From: Paenibacillus sp. PastM-3
GTDB lineage: Bacteria; Bacillota; Bacilli; Paenibacillales; Paenibacillaceae
Assembly (NCBI RefSeq): GCF_029893965.1
Contig: NZ_JARXXP010000009.1
Coordinates: 124,001 to 188,000 of the forward strand
Reading direction: 5' to 3'
Length of the DNA: 64,000 nt
The notes beneath the pieces were generated by a model, which did not search any database, was not told the origin of the DNA, and was given only the letters and a program-made list of their open reading frames with translations. Of this stretch, positions 46,373 to 55,002 are shown piece by piece. Position 1 is the first letter of the stretch. Each line of letters starts with the position of its first letter. The translations under genes were made by a program, and so were the position numbers.

Positions 46373-46615
46373 ATGGCTAACGAAATACAGATTTGTGATC
46401 AGTGCAATCACACCAGAATGAAGACGATTATGCCCAAGCTGCGCAAGATGGCACCGGATGCAGAGATCAAAGTCGGCTGCAAGTCCTACTGCGGACCATG
46501 CGGCAAACGGGCCTTTATCTATATTAACGGACGTTATGTAAGTGCTCCTACCGAGGATGAGGTGCTGGCGAAGGCGGAAGCTTTTGTAAAGAAGCCGGCG
46601 GCAGTTAAGGAATAA
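46373..46615 (+). CDS. yuzB: DUF1450 protein (YuzB-like)
   Basis: 80 residues. Cysteines in ICDQCNHT and GCKSYCGPCGKRAFIYING form the DUF1450 pattern, a thioredoxin-like small protein possibly carrying a [2Fe-2S] cluster. In bacilli yuzB lies near HesB-like yutM and nifU-like yutI; the same pairing with a HesB-fold gene is seen here. Function not established. Confidence 0.85.
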   Translation: MANEIQICDQCNHTRMKTIMPKLRKMAPDAEIKVGCKSYCGPCGKRAFIYINGRYVSAPTEDEVLAKAEAFVKKPAAVKE

Positions 46616-46659
46616 ATTCAAATATCGGGCTTGCCGGATGTGCCGGCGTACGCCAAATA

Positions 46660-46692
46660 GAAGTCTCCGCTCTCCGGCGGGGGCTTCTTTGT
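46660..46692 (+). terminator. Terminator after yuzB
   Basis: AGAAGtCtCCG/CGGgGgCTTCT stem then T-rich tail. Confidence 0.75.
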
Positions 46693-46712
46693 TATTCAGG
46701 TACTCCCCTGAT

Positions 46713-46742
46713 TTGGGAAGGTGCTGCGGCTCGTGTTATAAT
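46713..46742 (+). promoter_or_regulatory. Promoter of the aldo/keto reductase leader
   Basis: TTGGGA, 18 bp, TATAAT; start expected near 46749, giving a 160-nt leader. Confidence 0.5.
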
Positions 46743-46768
46743 GAACAGGTTGTTGAATAGATTTTTTA

Positions 46769-46884
46769 AAATATAAGGATTTACAGGTTGCCCATCATAA
46801 ATGATCCTTATATTTCTCGCAGAAACGGATACCGTCCTTTAAAGGACGGCAAAGCCGTTTCTACTTACATAGGCGGCAGCCGCC
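46769..46884 (+). promoter_or_regulatory. Structured 5' leader RNA of the aldo/keto reductase gene
   Basis: Three hairpins in series: P1 AAATATAAGGAT/ATCCTTATATTT (12 bp, 46769-46814), P2 AGAAACGG/CCGTTTCT enclosing the perfect 18-nt palindrome CCGTCCTTTAAAGGACGG (46821-46862), P3 GGCGG/CCGCC (46872-46884). No T run follows, so it is not a terminator. It ends just before the ribosome site. It matches no riboswitch class I can recall. Confidence 0.55.
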
Positions 46885-46910
46885 AATATTCGAGGAGGGA
46901 ATGAAACGGT

Positions 46911-47735
46911 ATGAAGCATATTACAGACAGCACGGTTCTGAATAACGGGGTTCATATGCCCTGGTTTGGTCTTGGCACGTTCAAAGCAGAGGGAGCCGAG
47001 GTGGCTAATGCGGTAACAACCGCACTTGAGCTGGGATACCGGAGCATCGATACTGCAGCAGTATATGGTAATGAGGAAGAGGTAGGCCAGTCGATTGCCT
47101 CAAGCGGAGTGGCGCGTGACAGCCTGTTTGTGACCACCAAAGTATGGAATTCCGATCAGGGTTATGACACTACGCTGAAGGCCTTTGACACCAGCTGCAA
47201 AAAGCTGGGGCTGGATATAATCGACCTGTACCTGATTCATTGGCCGGGCAAGGACAAATATAAAGACACCTGGCGCGCACTCGAACGCTTGTATGAAGAA
47301 GGCCGCGTGCGGGCAATCGGCGTCAGCAATTTCCAGATTCATCATCTGGAGGAGCTGCGCAAGGACAGCGGTATCGTGCCTGCCGTCAATCAGGTAGAGC
47401 TGCACCCGCGGTTTATCCAGAAGGAGCTGCATGACTATTGCGTACAGCACCAGATCCAGATTGAGGCCTGGGCGCCGCTGATGAAAGGCAGACTGCAGGA
47501 TAACGAGCTGCTGCAGGATATTGCCGGTAAGCATGGCAAGACCGTGCCCCAGGTGATTTTGCGCTGGGGGCTGCAGAACCGGATCGTGATTATTCCGAAG
47601 TCGGTCACTCCGTCCCGGATCAGGGAGAACAGCGAAATCTTTGATTTCGAGCTGTCGGCTGAAGAAGTCAGTTCAATCAGCGCGCTGGATGCCGGTGAGC
47701 GGATCGGGACTGACCCGGATAAGCTGATGTTCTAG
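46911..47735 (+). CDS. Aldo/keto reductase (AKR5-like)
   Basis: 274 residues. NGVHMPWFGLGTFKAEG, catalytic Tyr in SIDTAAVYGNEEEVG, Lys in FVTTKVWNSD and His in YLIHWPGKD form the tetrad; NADPH-binding IPKSVTPSRIRENSEIFDF is at about 223-241. Cytosolic NADPH-dependent reduction of aldehydes such as methylglyoxal (YvgN/YtbE type). GAGGAGGGAATGAAACGGT precedes the ATG. Confidence 0.9.
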   Translation: MKHITDSTVLNNGVHMPWFGLGTFKAEGAEVANAVTTALELGYRSIDTAAVYGNEEEVGQSIASSGVARDSLFVTTKVWNSDQGYDTTLKAFDTSCKKLGLDIIDLYLIHWPGKDKYKDTWRALERLYEEGRVRAIGVSNFQIHHLEELRKDSGIVPAVNQVELHPRFIQKELHDYCVQHQIQIEAWAPLMKGRLQDNELLQDIAGKHGKTVPQVILRWGLQNRIVIIPKSVTPSRIRENSEIFDFELSAEEVSSISALDAGERIGTDPDKLMF

Positions 47736-47784
47736 CAGAGGGAACAACTAAGCAGAGCTTTGAAATACAACTCACATTACGCTG

Positions 47785-47839
47785 CAAAAAGAGCCTTAGA
47801 ACCCGGACAGCATAAGCTGTGCGGTGGTCTAAGGCTCTT
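47785..47839 (-). terminator. Terminator of rlmL (also serves the AKR gene)
   Basis: AAGAGCCTTAGA/TCTAAGGCTCTT 12-bp stem; T6 on the minus strand side. Confidence 0.85.
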
Positions 47840-47849
47840 GTCAAATCCT

Positions 47850-48989
47850 TTATTGCGGGTTGCGCGGCGGGAGCGGTCCCAGGTACTGATAGTACTGGCA
47901 TTCGATCCGGCCGTTGTACAGCTTGCGGCGCTTGTCCGCTTTGCGGCCATAGTATTGCTCGAATTCCTTGTAGGGGCTGATCGCGAAGAAGGACCAGGTC
48001 GGCAGATACAGCATCATCTCGCCGAACTGGCGGGTCAGCTTCTCCACTTCCTTGTCGTTACTGATGCGCTCGCCGTAAGGGGGATTCGTGATGATGCAGC
48101 CGTACTCGCCTTCAGGGCGGGCTTTGGCGGCGGCCATATGTTTGAACGTGATCTCTCCGGCCAGACCGGCGCTCTTGGCGGCGGCTTCGGCGATTTCAAT
48201 CGCAGCCGGATCAATATCGGTACCGGTCAGCTGCAGCGGGTAATCGTCACGCACAGCATCAAAGGCCTCATCGCGTGCCTCTTCCCACAGGCGCTTCGGA
48301 ATCTCCGGCCAGTGCTCGGACGGGAATGAACGGCGCAGTCCGGGCGCGATGTTCCAGGCGATCATTGCCGCCTCGATCAGGATCGTGCCGGAGCCGCAGC
48401 ACGGATCGTACAGCGGACGGTGGCCGTTCCAGCGGCTGAGCTGGATGAGAGCAGCCGCCATTGTCTCCTTCAGCGGTGCTTCGGTTGCCTGGCGGCGGTA
48501 GCCGCGCTTGTGCAGTGCAGGACCGGTGGTGTCCAGCGTAATTAACGCAATGTCATTCAGCAGAATGACCTCAACGACATAACGCGGGCCGTTCTCCGGG
48601 AACCACTCGGTGCGGTATGACTGCTTCAGCTTCTCGACAATCGCCTTCTTGACAATCCCCTGGCAGGCAGGTACGCTGGTAAGCTGGGATTTGTGTGAAC
48701 GTCCTTCCACCGGGAACTCGCCGTTCTCGGGAATCCAGTCCTCCCAGTTAATGGCCTTGACCCCTTCGAACAGCTCGTCGAAGGTCCGGGCAGGGAACTG
48801 GCCCATTTTGATCAGAACCCGGTCAGAGGTACGCAGCCATAAGTTACAGCGGCAGATATCGATAAGATCCCCGCTGAACAACACCCGCCCGTTCTCGGTG
48901 GTGGTCTCATAACCCAATTCGTTTAATTCGCGTGCTACTACAGCCTCCAGCCCCATAGGGGCGGTGGCGATCAGTTGTAATTTACCCAA
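47850..48989 (-). CDS. rlmL: 23S rRNA (guanine-N2)-methyltransferase, RlmL/YpsC type
   Basis: 379 residues. N-terminal LQLIATAPMGLEAVVARELNELGYE leads a THUMP domain (about 45-155); the methyltransferase domain has DPCCGSGTILIEAA and the N2-guanine signature ITNPPYGERI. The open frame extends to 49124 through a hydrophobic stretch foreign to the family; TTG 48989 with GGAG upstream gives the usual length (B. subtilis YpsC is about 385) and start. It modifies 23S rRNA during 50S maturation. Confidence 0.88.
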   Translation of the reverse strand: MGKLQLIATAPMGLEAVVARELNELGYETTTENGRVLFSGDLIDICRCNLWLRTSDRVLIKMGQFPARTFDELFEGVKAINWEDWIPENGEFPVEGRSHKSQLTSVPACQGIVKKAIVEKLKQSYRTEWFPENGPRYVVEVILLNDIALITLDTTGPALHKRGYRRQATEAPLKETMAAALIQLSRWNGHRPLYDPCCGSGTILIEAAMIAWNIAPGLRRSFPSEHWPEIPKRLWEEARDEAFDAVRDDYPLQLTGTDIDPAAIEIAEAAAKSAGLAGEITFKHMAAAKARPEGEYGCIITNPPYGERISNDKEVEKLTRQFGEMMLYLPTWSFFAISPYKEFEQYYGRKADKRRKLYNGRIECQYYQYLGPLPPRNPQ

Positions 48990-49111
48990 AATGCGCTCAA
49001 CTCCGTTTAGCTTGTAGATGGTTGCACCCAGCCAGTACAATAAGAAAAGCAGATAAGCAAAGAGGTACCCTGTACCGTCTTTATCCCATACATGCATACG
49101 CTTAGTAAAGC

Positions 49112-49140
49112 TTGGCCTAGCCAATCCTTTTCAGTATAGG
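49112..49140 (+). promoter_or_regulatory. Candidate promoter of the O-methyltransferase gene
   Basis: TTGGCC, 17 bp, TATAGG, 40 bp before the start codon. Confidence 0.35.
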
Positions 49141-49180
49141 GGAATGAGCAGGACTTCACAACATGATAAGGAGAATACAT

Positions 49181-49810
49181 ATGCAAAATCAGGAAGAATA
49201 CAGTGAACTGTTGTACACAGAAGATGAATTATTGGTGGAGGTAAAAAAAGCGATCGCCGCTCACGGGATGCCTGAGGTGTCCATTGCCCCCGGCTATGGA
49301 CGGCTGCTCACCATGCTCGTCAGCCTTTCGCGCTCCACTCGTATTCTGGAGATTGGCGCGCTGGGCGGTTACAGCGGGATCTGCCTCTGCCGCGGCTTCG
49401 CCGGAGGCGGGCAGCTGACCTCGCTTGAACTGAAGCCGGAGTATGCACAGCTGGCCCAAAGCCATCTGGCCAAAGCGGGCTTTGCTGATAACACCGAATA
49501 CAAAATCGGCCCTGCGCTGGACAGTCTCAAGCTGCTCGAAGCGGAGGGCCGGACCTTTGATTTCTTTTTCATCGATGCAGACAAGGAGAATTATCCGAAC
49601 TATCTGGAGTATGCGATCCGGATGGCCTCACCGGGGGCAATCATTGCCGGAGATAACATCTTTCTGCGCGGACGCACGCTGAATACGGACAAGAACGGAC
49701 CGGCAGTACAGGCGATGCGCCGGTTCAACGAGATGATTGCCAGCGATGAACGGCTGACCAGCACCCTGCTGCCTGCATATGACGGCCTGGCGCTGGCAAT
49801 GGTGAAGTAA
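49181..49810 (+). CDS. O-methyltransferase family 3 (caffeoyl-CoA OMT-like)
   Basis: 209 residues. ILEIGALGGYSGICL (SAM motif I), TSLELKPEYAQLA and the metal/catalytic strand FFFIDADKENYPNYLEYA, then AGDNIFLRGR, are the family pattern. YrrM in bacilli belongs here and modifies tRNA (TrmR, mo5U to mcmo5U type methylation); whether this copy does so is not shown. AAGGAG is 10 nt before ATG 49181. Confidence 0.85.
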   Translation: MQNQEEYSELLYTEDELLVEVKKAIAAHGMPEVSIAPGYGRLLTMLVSLSRSTRILEIGALGGYSGICLCRGFAGGGQLTSLELKPEYAQLAQSHLAKAGFADNTEYKIGPALDSLKLLEAEGRTFDFFFIDADKENYPNYLEYAIRMASPGAIIAGDNIFLRGRTLNTDKNGPAVQAMRRFNEMIASDERLTSTLLPAYDGLALAMVK

Positions 49811-49826
49811 GCATCACATCACTGCC

Positions 49827-51047
49827 TTAGCGGAACAACTCGTGCCGGCCCGGCTTGTACAGCTTGAACCTCACCCAGACTGTGTTGATCAGCAGGAAGC
49901 CGCCGGAGATAATAAACAATCCTTCGATTCCGATATAACCCGACAAAAACCCGCCGATTACCGCACCAAGCATATTGCCCAGGGCCAGCGTGCTGCTGTT
50001 GAAGCCGAAGGCCCTGCTTTCTTTTCCGTCAGGGGTATAGGAGCGGATCAGCGCGTTCACACTTGGCAGCAGTCCTCCCATGAACACCCCCATCAGGAAC
50101 CTGACCACAATCAGCTGCCACACACTGGTCACAAAAGCCTGCGGGATCAGGAACAGCGCCGCTCCAATCAGCGCATACGTCAGAATGCGGTGGGCCCCGA
50201 CCTTATCACTCAGCTTACCCAATAGCGGCGACGCCAGCATGTTAGAGATCCCGGTTACCGCACTGACCATTCCCGCCCAGAAGGCGATATTAACGGCCGA
50301 GCCGTGCAGCTTCTCCACATAGATCGGCAGCAGCGACATCGGGCTGATCATCGCAAACTGCAGGAGAAAGGTAACACCGAAGAGCGCAGGCAGCTGTGGA
50401 ACCTTGGCCAGCTCCTTAAAGCCCTCGAGTACAGACACCTGCGGAACTTTGGCAGCCTCTACACGGTTGAATTTTTCTTTTACCAGGAATAACGCGAGCA
50501 GTGAAGCTACGAACAGCAATGCACCTACAACATAAAAGATAGGCCGGAAGCCGATCCAGTCAGCAAGCAAGCCCCCAATGAGCGGTCCCAGGATGGTCCC
50601 GGCCACCGAGCCGGATTGCATCAGGCCCATGGCAAAGCCCATGCGGTGCTTGGGTGTCGTCCCTGACACCAGGGCGATAGAGGCCGGATTGAAGCCGGAG
50701 ATCGTCCCGTTCAGCAGCCGGAGCAGCAGCAGCTGCATCGGGGTCTGGGCGAAGCCCATCAGCACAATGACAATGGCCATGCCGAAGCTGGAGCGCAGCA
50801 GCATGATTTTGCGGCCGTATTTATCGGCAAGCTTGCCCCACAGCGGCTGGAATATAAATGAGGTCAGAAAATTCGCGGCAAAAATAAGTCCGGCCCAGAG
50901 GCCAATCTCCCTGTCACCCGTGACACCCAAATCTTTGGCGAGATAAAGCGACAGGAACGGGGTAATCATAGTCATACCGGCATTTACAAGAAACTGGCCA
51001 AACCAAAGCACCATGAGGTTGATTTTCCAGGTCTCCCAATTCTTCAA
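49827..51047 (-). CDS. MFS drug-efflux-type transporter (MdtG/YkuC-like)
   Basis: 406 residues, twelve membrane segments. Motif A appears as GKLADKYGRKIMLL, motif C region as GSVAGTILGPLIGG. The profile is of the DHA1 drug:proton antiporters. The frame opens at GTG 51098, but no ribosome site precedes it; TTG 51047 has AAAGGAAGTG upstream, so it is preferred. Divergent from hemE. Substrate unknown. Confidence 0.82.
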   Translation of the reverse strand: MKNWETWKINLMVLWFGQFLVNAGMTMITPFLSLYLAKDLGVTGDREIGLWAGLIFAANFLTSFIFQPLWGKLADKYGRKIMLLRSSFGMAIVIVLMGFAQTPMQLLLLRLLNGTISGFNPASIALVSGTTPKHRMGFAMGLMQSGSVAGTILGPLIGGLLADWIGFRPIFYVVGALLFVASLLALFLVKEKFNRVEAAKVPQVSVLEGFKELAKVPQLPALFGVTFLLQFAMISPMSLLPIYVEKLHGSAVNIAFWAGMVSAVTGISNMLASPLLGKLSDKVGAHRILTYALIGAALFLIPQAFVTSVWQLIVVRFLMGVFMGGLLPSVNALIRSYTPDGKESRAFGFNSSTLALGNMLGAVIGGFLSGYIGIEGLFIISGGFLLINTVWVRFKLYKPGRHELFR

Positions 51048-51201
51048 AGTGCTTTCACTTCCTTTCAGCAGATTCAGATTATTTGCAGAAAAATTCACGA
51101 AAAATTGACATTCTATCAGTATATCATATATTTTCCTCTTTCCGGTGCAACACTTGTCATAGTAATGTCATTGGATTGTCATTCTAGGACGGCGAGAACG
51201 G

Positions 51202-51230
51202 TTGTTACCAACTTTTAAAAAGGGCATAAT
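51202..51230 (+). promoter_or_regulatory. Promoter of hemEHY
   Basis: TTGTTA, 17 bp, CATAAT, about 57 bp before the hemE start. Confidence 0.55.
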
Positions 51231-51286
51231 AAGCTATATGAATGTGCAACCATCCTATCAAATCTAAATTCAATGGAGATCTTATC

Positions 51287-52348
51287 ATGACCTACAATGA
51301 CACTTTTATCCGCGCCTGCAGACGGCAGGAGACGGACCACGTTCCCGTATGGTACATGCGGCAGGCCGGCCGTTATGATCCCGAGTACCGTAAAATCAAG
51401 GAGAAATATTCGCTGCTCGAAATCTGCAGCCAGCCGGAGCTTGCGGCCGAAGTAACCTTGATGCCCGTGCGCAAGCTGGGTGTGGATGCGGCTATCCTGT
51501 ATTCCGACATTATGAATCCGGTCGCTTCAATCGGTGTGCAGTTCGACATCGTGAAGAATATCGGCCCGGTCATCGAGAATCCAATTACGACCGCTGCCGA
51601 TGTGGACCGGCTGAAACCGATTGACGTAGAGGGTGATCTCGGCCATGTGCTGGAGACCATCGCTATTCTGGACAAGGAGCTTGATGTCCCGCTGATTACG
51701 TTTGCCGGCGCTCCGTTCACGATTGCCAGTTATCTGATAGAAGGCAGACCTTCCAAGAGCTATCACCGAACCAAGGAAATGATGTTCAGCCAGCCGCATG
51801 TCTGGGAAAAGCTGATGGATAAGCTGGGCGATATGGTTATCGCTTACCTGCGAGCCCATGTAAAGAGCGGCGGCAAGGCCTTCCAGCTGTTCGACAGCTG
51901 GGTCGGAGCGCTGGCCCCGCGTGATTTCGAGCGCTACGTGCTGCCAACGATTTCCCGTATTTTTGCCGAATTATCGGATCTTGATGTACCGAAAATTTAT
52001 TTCCCCGGCGTCAGCTCAGGAGAGCTCCTGCCAAGCCTCAAGGGGCTGCAGACCGATGTAATCGGACTGGATTGGCGCGTAAGCCTGACTGAGGGCAGAC
52101 GCAGAATCGGAGAGGGCTTTGCCGTTCAGGGCAACCTCGATCCTTACCTGCTGACTGCACCGATGGAGCTGCTCAAGGAACGGGCGAAGGATCTGATCGA
52201 CGAGGGCATACAGCAGCCGGGATATATTTTTAACCTGGGGCACGGTTTATTTCCCGAGGCTTCGCTGGATACCCTAAGAGAGCTGACGGAATATATCCAT
52301 AACTATTCGAAGCAGGCGCTGAAACAGGCTGCCAAGCCGCAAATCTAA
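51287..52348 (+). CDS. hemE: Uroporphyrinogen decarboxylase
   Basis: 353 residues. The active-site signature VPVWYMRQAGRYDPEYRK, the catalytic-Asp loop AAILYSDIMNP and FAGAPFTIASYLIEG are intact. It decarboxylates uroporphyrinogen III to coproporphyrinogen III. The frame opens earlier (51242), but ATG 51287 with GGAG 8 nt upstream gives the normal start. First gene of hemE-hemH-hemY, 18 bp before hemH. Confidence 0.95.
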   Translation: MTYNDTFIRACRRQETDHVPVWYMRQAGRYDPEYRKIKEKYSLLEICSQPELAAEVTLMPVRKLGVDAAILYSDIMNPVASIGVQFDIVKNIGPVIENPITTAADVDRLKPIDVEGDLGHVLETIAILDKELDVPLITFAGAPFTIASYLIEGRPSKSYHRTKEMMFSQPHVWEKLMDKLGDMVIAYLRAHVKSGGKAFQLFDSWVGALAPRDFERYVLPTISRIFAELSDLDVPKIYFPGVSSGELLPSLKGLQTDVIGLDWRVSLTEGRRRIGEGFAVQGNLDPYLLTAPMELLKERAKDLIDEGIQQPGYIFNLGHGLFPEASLDTLRELTEYIHNYSKQALKQAAKPQI

Positions 52349-52366
52349 CACAAGGAGCTGGAATCT

Positions 52367-53317
52367 ATGACTGCAAAAATTGGTGTACTTGTGATGTCCT
52401 ACGGCACACCCGAGAGCCTTGACGGAGTGGAGGCTTACTACACCCATATCCGGCGCGGGCATGCCCCGACTGCAGAACAGCTCAAGGAGCTGAAGGACCG
52501 TTATGAAGCGATTGTCGGAGGCGTATTCCCGCTGCGGGAAAATACGAACCGGCAGGTTGAAGCGCTGCAGGAGGCACTGAACAAATCCGGCGGTGACGTA
52601 GAGTACGTGTGCTATCAGGGACTCAAGCATGCCAAACCTTTTATCGAGGACGGCGTGGAGGAGATGGTGCGTGACGGTATTAATTATGCTGTAGGTGTCG
52701 TTCTGGCTCCGCATTATTCGGTTATGAGCGTGGGAACGTACATTAAGCGGGCAAAAGAAAAAGCGGAAGCCTGCGGAATCACCATGGAATTCGTAGAAAG
52801 CTACCATCTGCATCCTGAGCTGATCGATGTGCTCAGCCGCCGGGTATCGGCGAAGCTGGACCAGTTCGAAGAGACAGGAGCGGTACGCGGGGATGTACGG
52901 GTGCTGTTCAGTGCGCACAGTCTGCCTGAGCGGATTCTGGCAATGGGCGATCCTTACGTGGATCAGCTGCTTGCAACCTCGCAGGCCATTGCGGAGCAGA
53001 CTAATGTAACCAATTGGCAGTTTACGTGGCAGAGCGCCGGCAGAACGGCAGAGCCGTGGCTTGGCCCGGATATTCTCGATACGATGCGCGAGCTGGCCAA
53101 GAACGAAGTGAAATATGTTTTGTCGGCACCGATCGGATTCGTGTCCGACCATCTCGAAGTGCTGTACGATCTGGATATAGAGGCCCAGGCGCTGGCTTCC
53201 GAGCTGGATCTGCGTCTCATGCGCATTGAGTCATTGAACAGCGATCCGGCCTATATGTCTGTTCTCAGCGATGTGGTCCGTGCCAAAGCGGGAGAATTAA
53301 AGGTGAACCGGCCATGA
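52367..53317 (+). CDS. hemH: Coproporphyrin ferrochelatase (HemH/CpfC)
   Basis: 316 residues. Catalytic His in LFSAHSLPERI and Glu in GFVSDHLEVLYDLD, with WQSAGRTAEPWLGP, identify ferrochelatase. In Firmicutes the enzyme inserts iron into coproporphyrin III. AAGGAGC is upstream of the ATG. Its stop overlaps the hemY start (ATGA, 4 nt), so translation is coupled. Confidence 0.95.
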   Translation: MTAKIGVLVMSYGTPESLDGVEAYYTHIRRGHAPTAEQLKELKDRYEAIVGGVFPLRENTNRQVEALQEALNKSGGDVEYVCYQGLKHAKPFIEDGVEEMVRDGINYAVGVVLAPHYSVMSVGTYIKRAKEKAEACGITMEFVESYHLHPELIDVLSRRVSAKLDQFEETGAVRGDVRVLFSAHSLPERILAMGDPYVDQLLATSQAIAEQTNVTNWQFTWQSAGRTAEPWLGPDILDTMRELAKNEVKYVLSAPIGFVSDHLEVLYDLDIEAQALASELDLRLMRIESLNSDPAYMSVLSDVVRAKAGELKVNRP

Positions 53318-54765
53318 CCGGTTCCCGCCGCAAAGTCGTGATTATCGGCGGAGGCCTTAGCGGCCTCAGCGCCGCTTTTTATGTGCGCAAGTATTACCGG
53401 GAGGCAGGCGTGCAGCCCGACATCGTGCTCCTGGAAAAAGAAAATGTCCTGGGAGGCAAAATTGAGACGCTGCAGCGTGAGGGCTTTGTTATCGAGAAAG
53501 GCCCGGATTCCTTTCTGGCCCGCAAAACAGCAATGGTCGAGCTTGCCCAGGAGCTGAAGCTTGATCATGAGCTGGTGACTACCAACCCTAATGCCAAGAA
53601 GACGTACATACTGCAAAAGGGCAAGCTGCATCCGATGCCGGCCGGGCTTGTTCTTGGCATTCCGACCGAGCTTATGCCGTTTCTGCAGAGCGGTCTTGTC
53701 TCCTTCAGCGGCAAAATGCGGGCGATGCTGGACTTCGTGCTCCCGCCGCGCCGGAGCCAGGAGGACGAGTCGCTGGGCGAACTGATCGAGCGCCGCCTGG
53801 GGACAGAGGTGCTGGAGAACATGACCGAGCCGCTGCTGGCCGGCATTTATGCCGGCGATATGCGTAAGATCAGCCTCCAGGCGACTTTTCCGCAATTCGG
53901 AGAGGTGGAGCGCAAGTACGGAAGCCTGATCCGGGGAATGACCACCGGCCGCAAGCCGGTGGAGACCCATACGGGAACCAAGAAAAGTGCCTTCCTTACC
54001 TTCCGCAATGGATTGCAAAGCCTGGTGCAGGCGCTGATTCAGGAGCTGCATGATGTCGAGCAGCGGACCGGTACGGCTGCAGCAGCGATTCAGGAGAGCG
54101 GAGTGCCGGGCGCACCGCGGTATGTCGTGCAGCTGGAGAGCGGGGAAGCTTTGCAGGCGGACGATATTTTCGTTACGGTGCAGGATTTTGCCGCTGCCGG
54201 CCTGCTCCGTCCCCATGTTGACGTGGCGCCGCTGGAGGATGTTAACTATGTCTCCGTGGCCAATGTAGTATTGGCCTTTGCCAAGAAGGACATTATTACT
54301 GAATATGACGGCTCGGGCTTTCTGGTTCCCCGCAAAGAGGGACGGAATATAACGGCGTGCACCTGGACCTCGACCAAGTGGCTGCATACCAGCCCGGACG
54401 ACAAGGTGCTGCTGCGCTGCTATGTCGGCCGCTCCGGGGATGAGCAGAACGTGGAGCTGCCCGACAAGGCGCTGACGGAGCTGGTGCTGAAGGATCTGCG
54501 GGAAATCATGGGGATTACCGCCAACCCGCTATTCTCGGAGATTACCCGGCTCCGCCGTTCCATGCCGCAATATCCGGTCGGCCATCCGGCGCGGATTGCC
54601 GGCCTGCGCAGCGAGCTGGGGCAGAAGCTGCCCGGCGTATACGCTTTTGGAGCCGGCTATGATGCCATCGGCCTGCCGGATTGCATCAGGCAGGCGAAGG
54701 AGGCCGCCGGGGCCGCTGCTGCCGGTTTACAAAACCAGCCTGAGCTTGAGCCGGCGGTCAGATAA
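53314..54765 (+). CDS. hemY: Coproporphyrinogen III oxidase (HemY/CgoX)
   Basis: 483 residues. FAD-binding VIIGGGLSGLSAAFYV at the N-terminus, GGKIETLQREGFVIEKGPDS and C-terminal LPDCIRQAKEAA are typical of the protoporphyrinogen-oxidase family. In Gram-positive bacteria this member oxidises coproporphyrinogen III to coproporphyrin III, the substrate of HemH; HemQ/ChdC finishes heme but is not in this window. Last gene of the operon, before a strong terminator. Confidence 0.95.
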   Translation: MTGSRRKVVIIGGGLSGLSAAFYVRKYYREAGVQPDIVLLEKENVLGGKIETLQREGFVIEKGPDSFLARKTAMVELAQELKLDHELVTTNPNAKKTYILQKGKLHPMPAGLVLGIPTELMPFLQSGLVSFSGKMRAMLDFVLPPRRSQEDESLGELIERRLGTEVLENMTEPLLAGIYAGDMRKISLQATFPQFGEVERKYGSLIRGMTTGRKPVETHTGTKKSAFLTFRNGLQSLVQALIQELHDVEQRTGTAAAAIQESGVPGAPRYVVQLESGEALQADDIFVTVQDFAAAGLLRPHVDVAPLEDVNYVSVANVVLAFAKKDIITEYDGSGFLVPRKEGRNITACTWTSTKWLHTSPDDKVLLRCYVGRSGDEQNVELPDKALTELVLKDLREIMGITANPLFSEITRLRRSMPQYPVGHPARIAGLRSELGQKLPGVYAFGAGYDAIGLPDCIRQAKEAAGAAAAGLQNQPELEPAVR

Positions 54766-54769
54766 GGAG

Positions 54770-54804
54770 AAACGGTGAAGCCAGGCTTCACCGTTTTTTT
54801 TTTT
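54770..54804 (+). terminator. Terminator of hemEHY
   Basis: AAACGGTGAAGCC/GGCTTCACCGTTT stem with T13. Confidence 0.92.
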
Positions 54805-54956
54805 GTTTTTCGCCCGGGGCATGGCCGGGTCAGGTTAATGGAAAAGTTCCGTCCAATCCGCGTATGCGCCGCTGTCCGGGCCAGTGTTACTCCTATATAT
54901 TCTTTTACTAGATTATATACTGCGCTTGTGTGGTTTGGAGGGCTGTGTATCAGATA

Positions 54957-54965
54957 TGCTATAAT
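54957..54965 (+). promoter_or_regulatory. Extended -10 promoter of the CapA-like gene
   Basis: TGCTATAAT without a good -35 box, 38 bp before the start codon. Confidence 0.45.
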
Positions 54966-55002
54966 AGAAACACTTTATATATAAAGGAGATTATTTGTAC
55001 CC

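Noticed and set aside
48990..49124. Membrane-anchored N-terminus for the RlmL-type methyltransferase
   Set aside because: The open frame encodes a hydrophobic stretch, but homologues start at the LQLIATAPMGLEA segment, and TTG 48989 gives the expected length.
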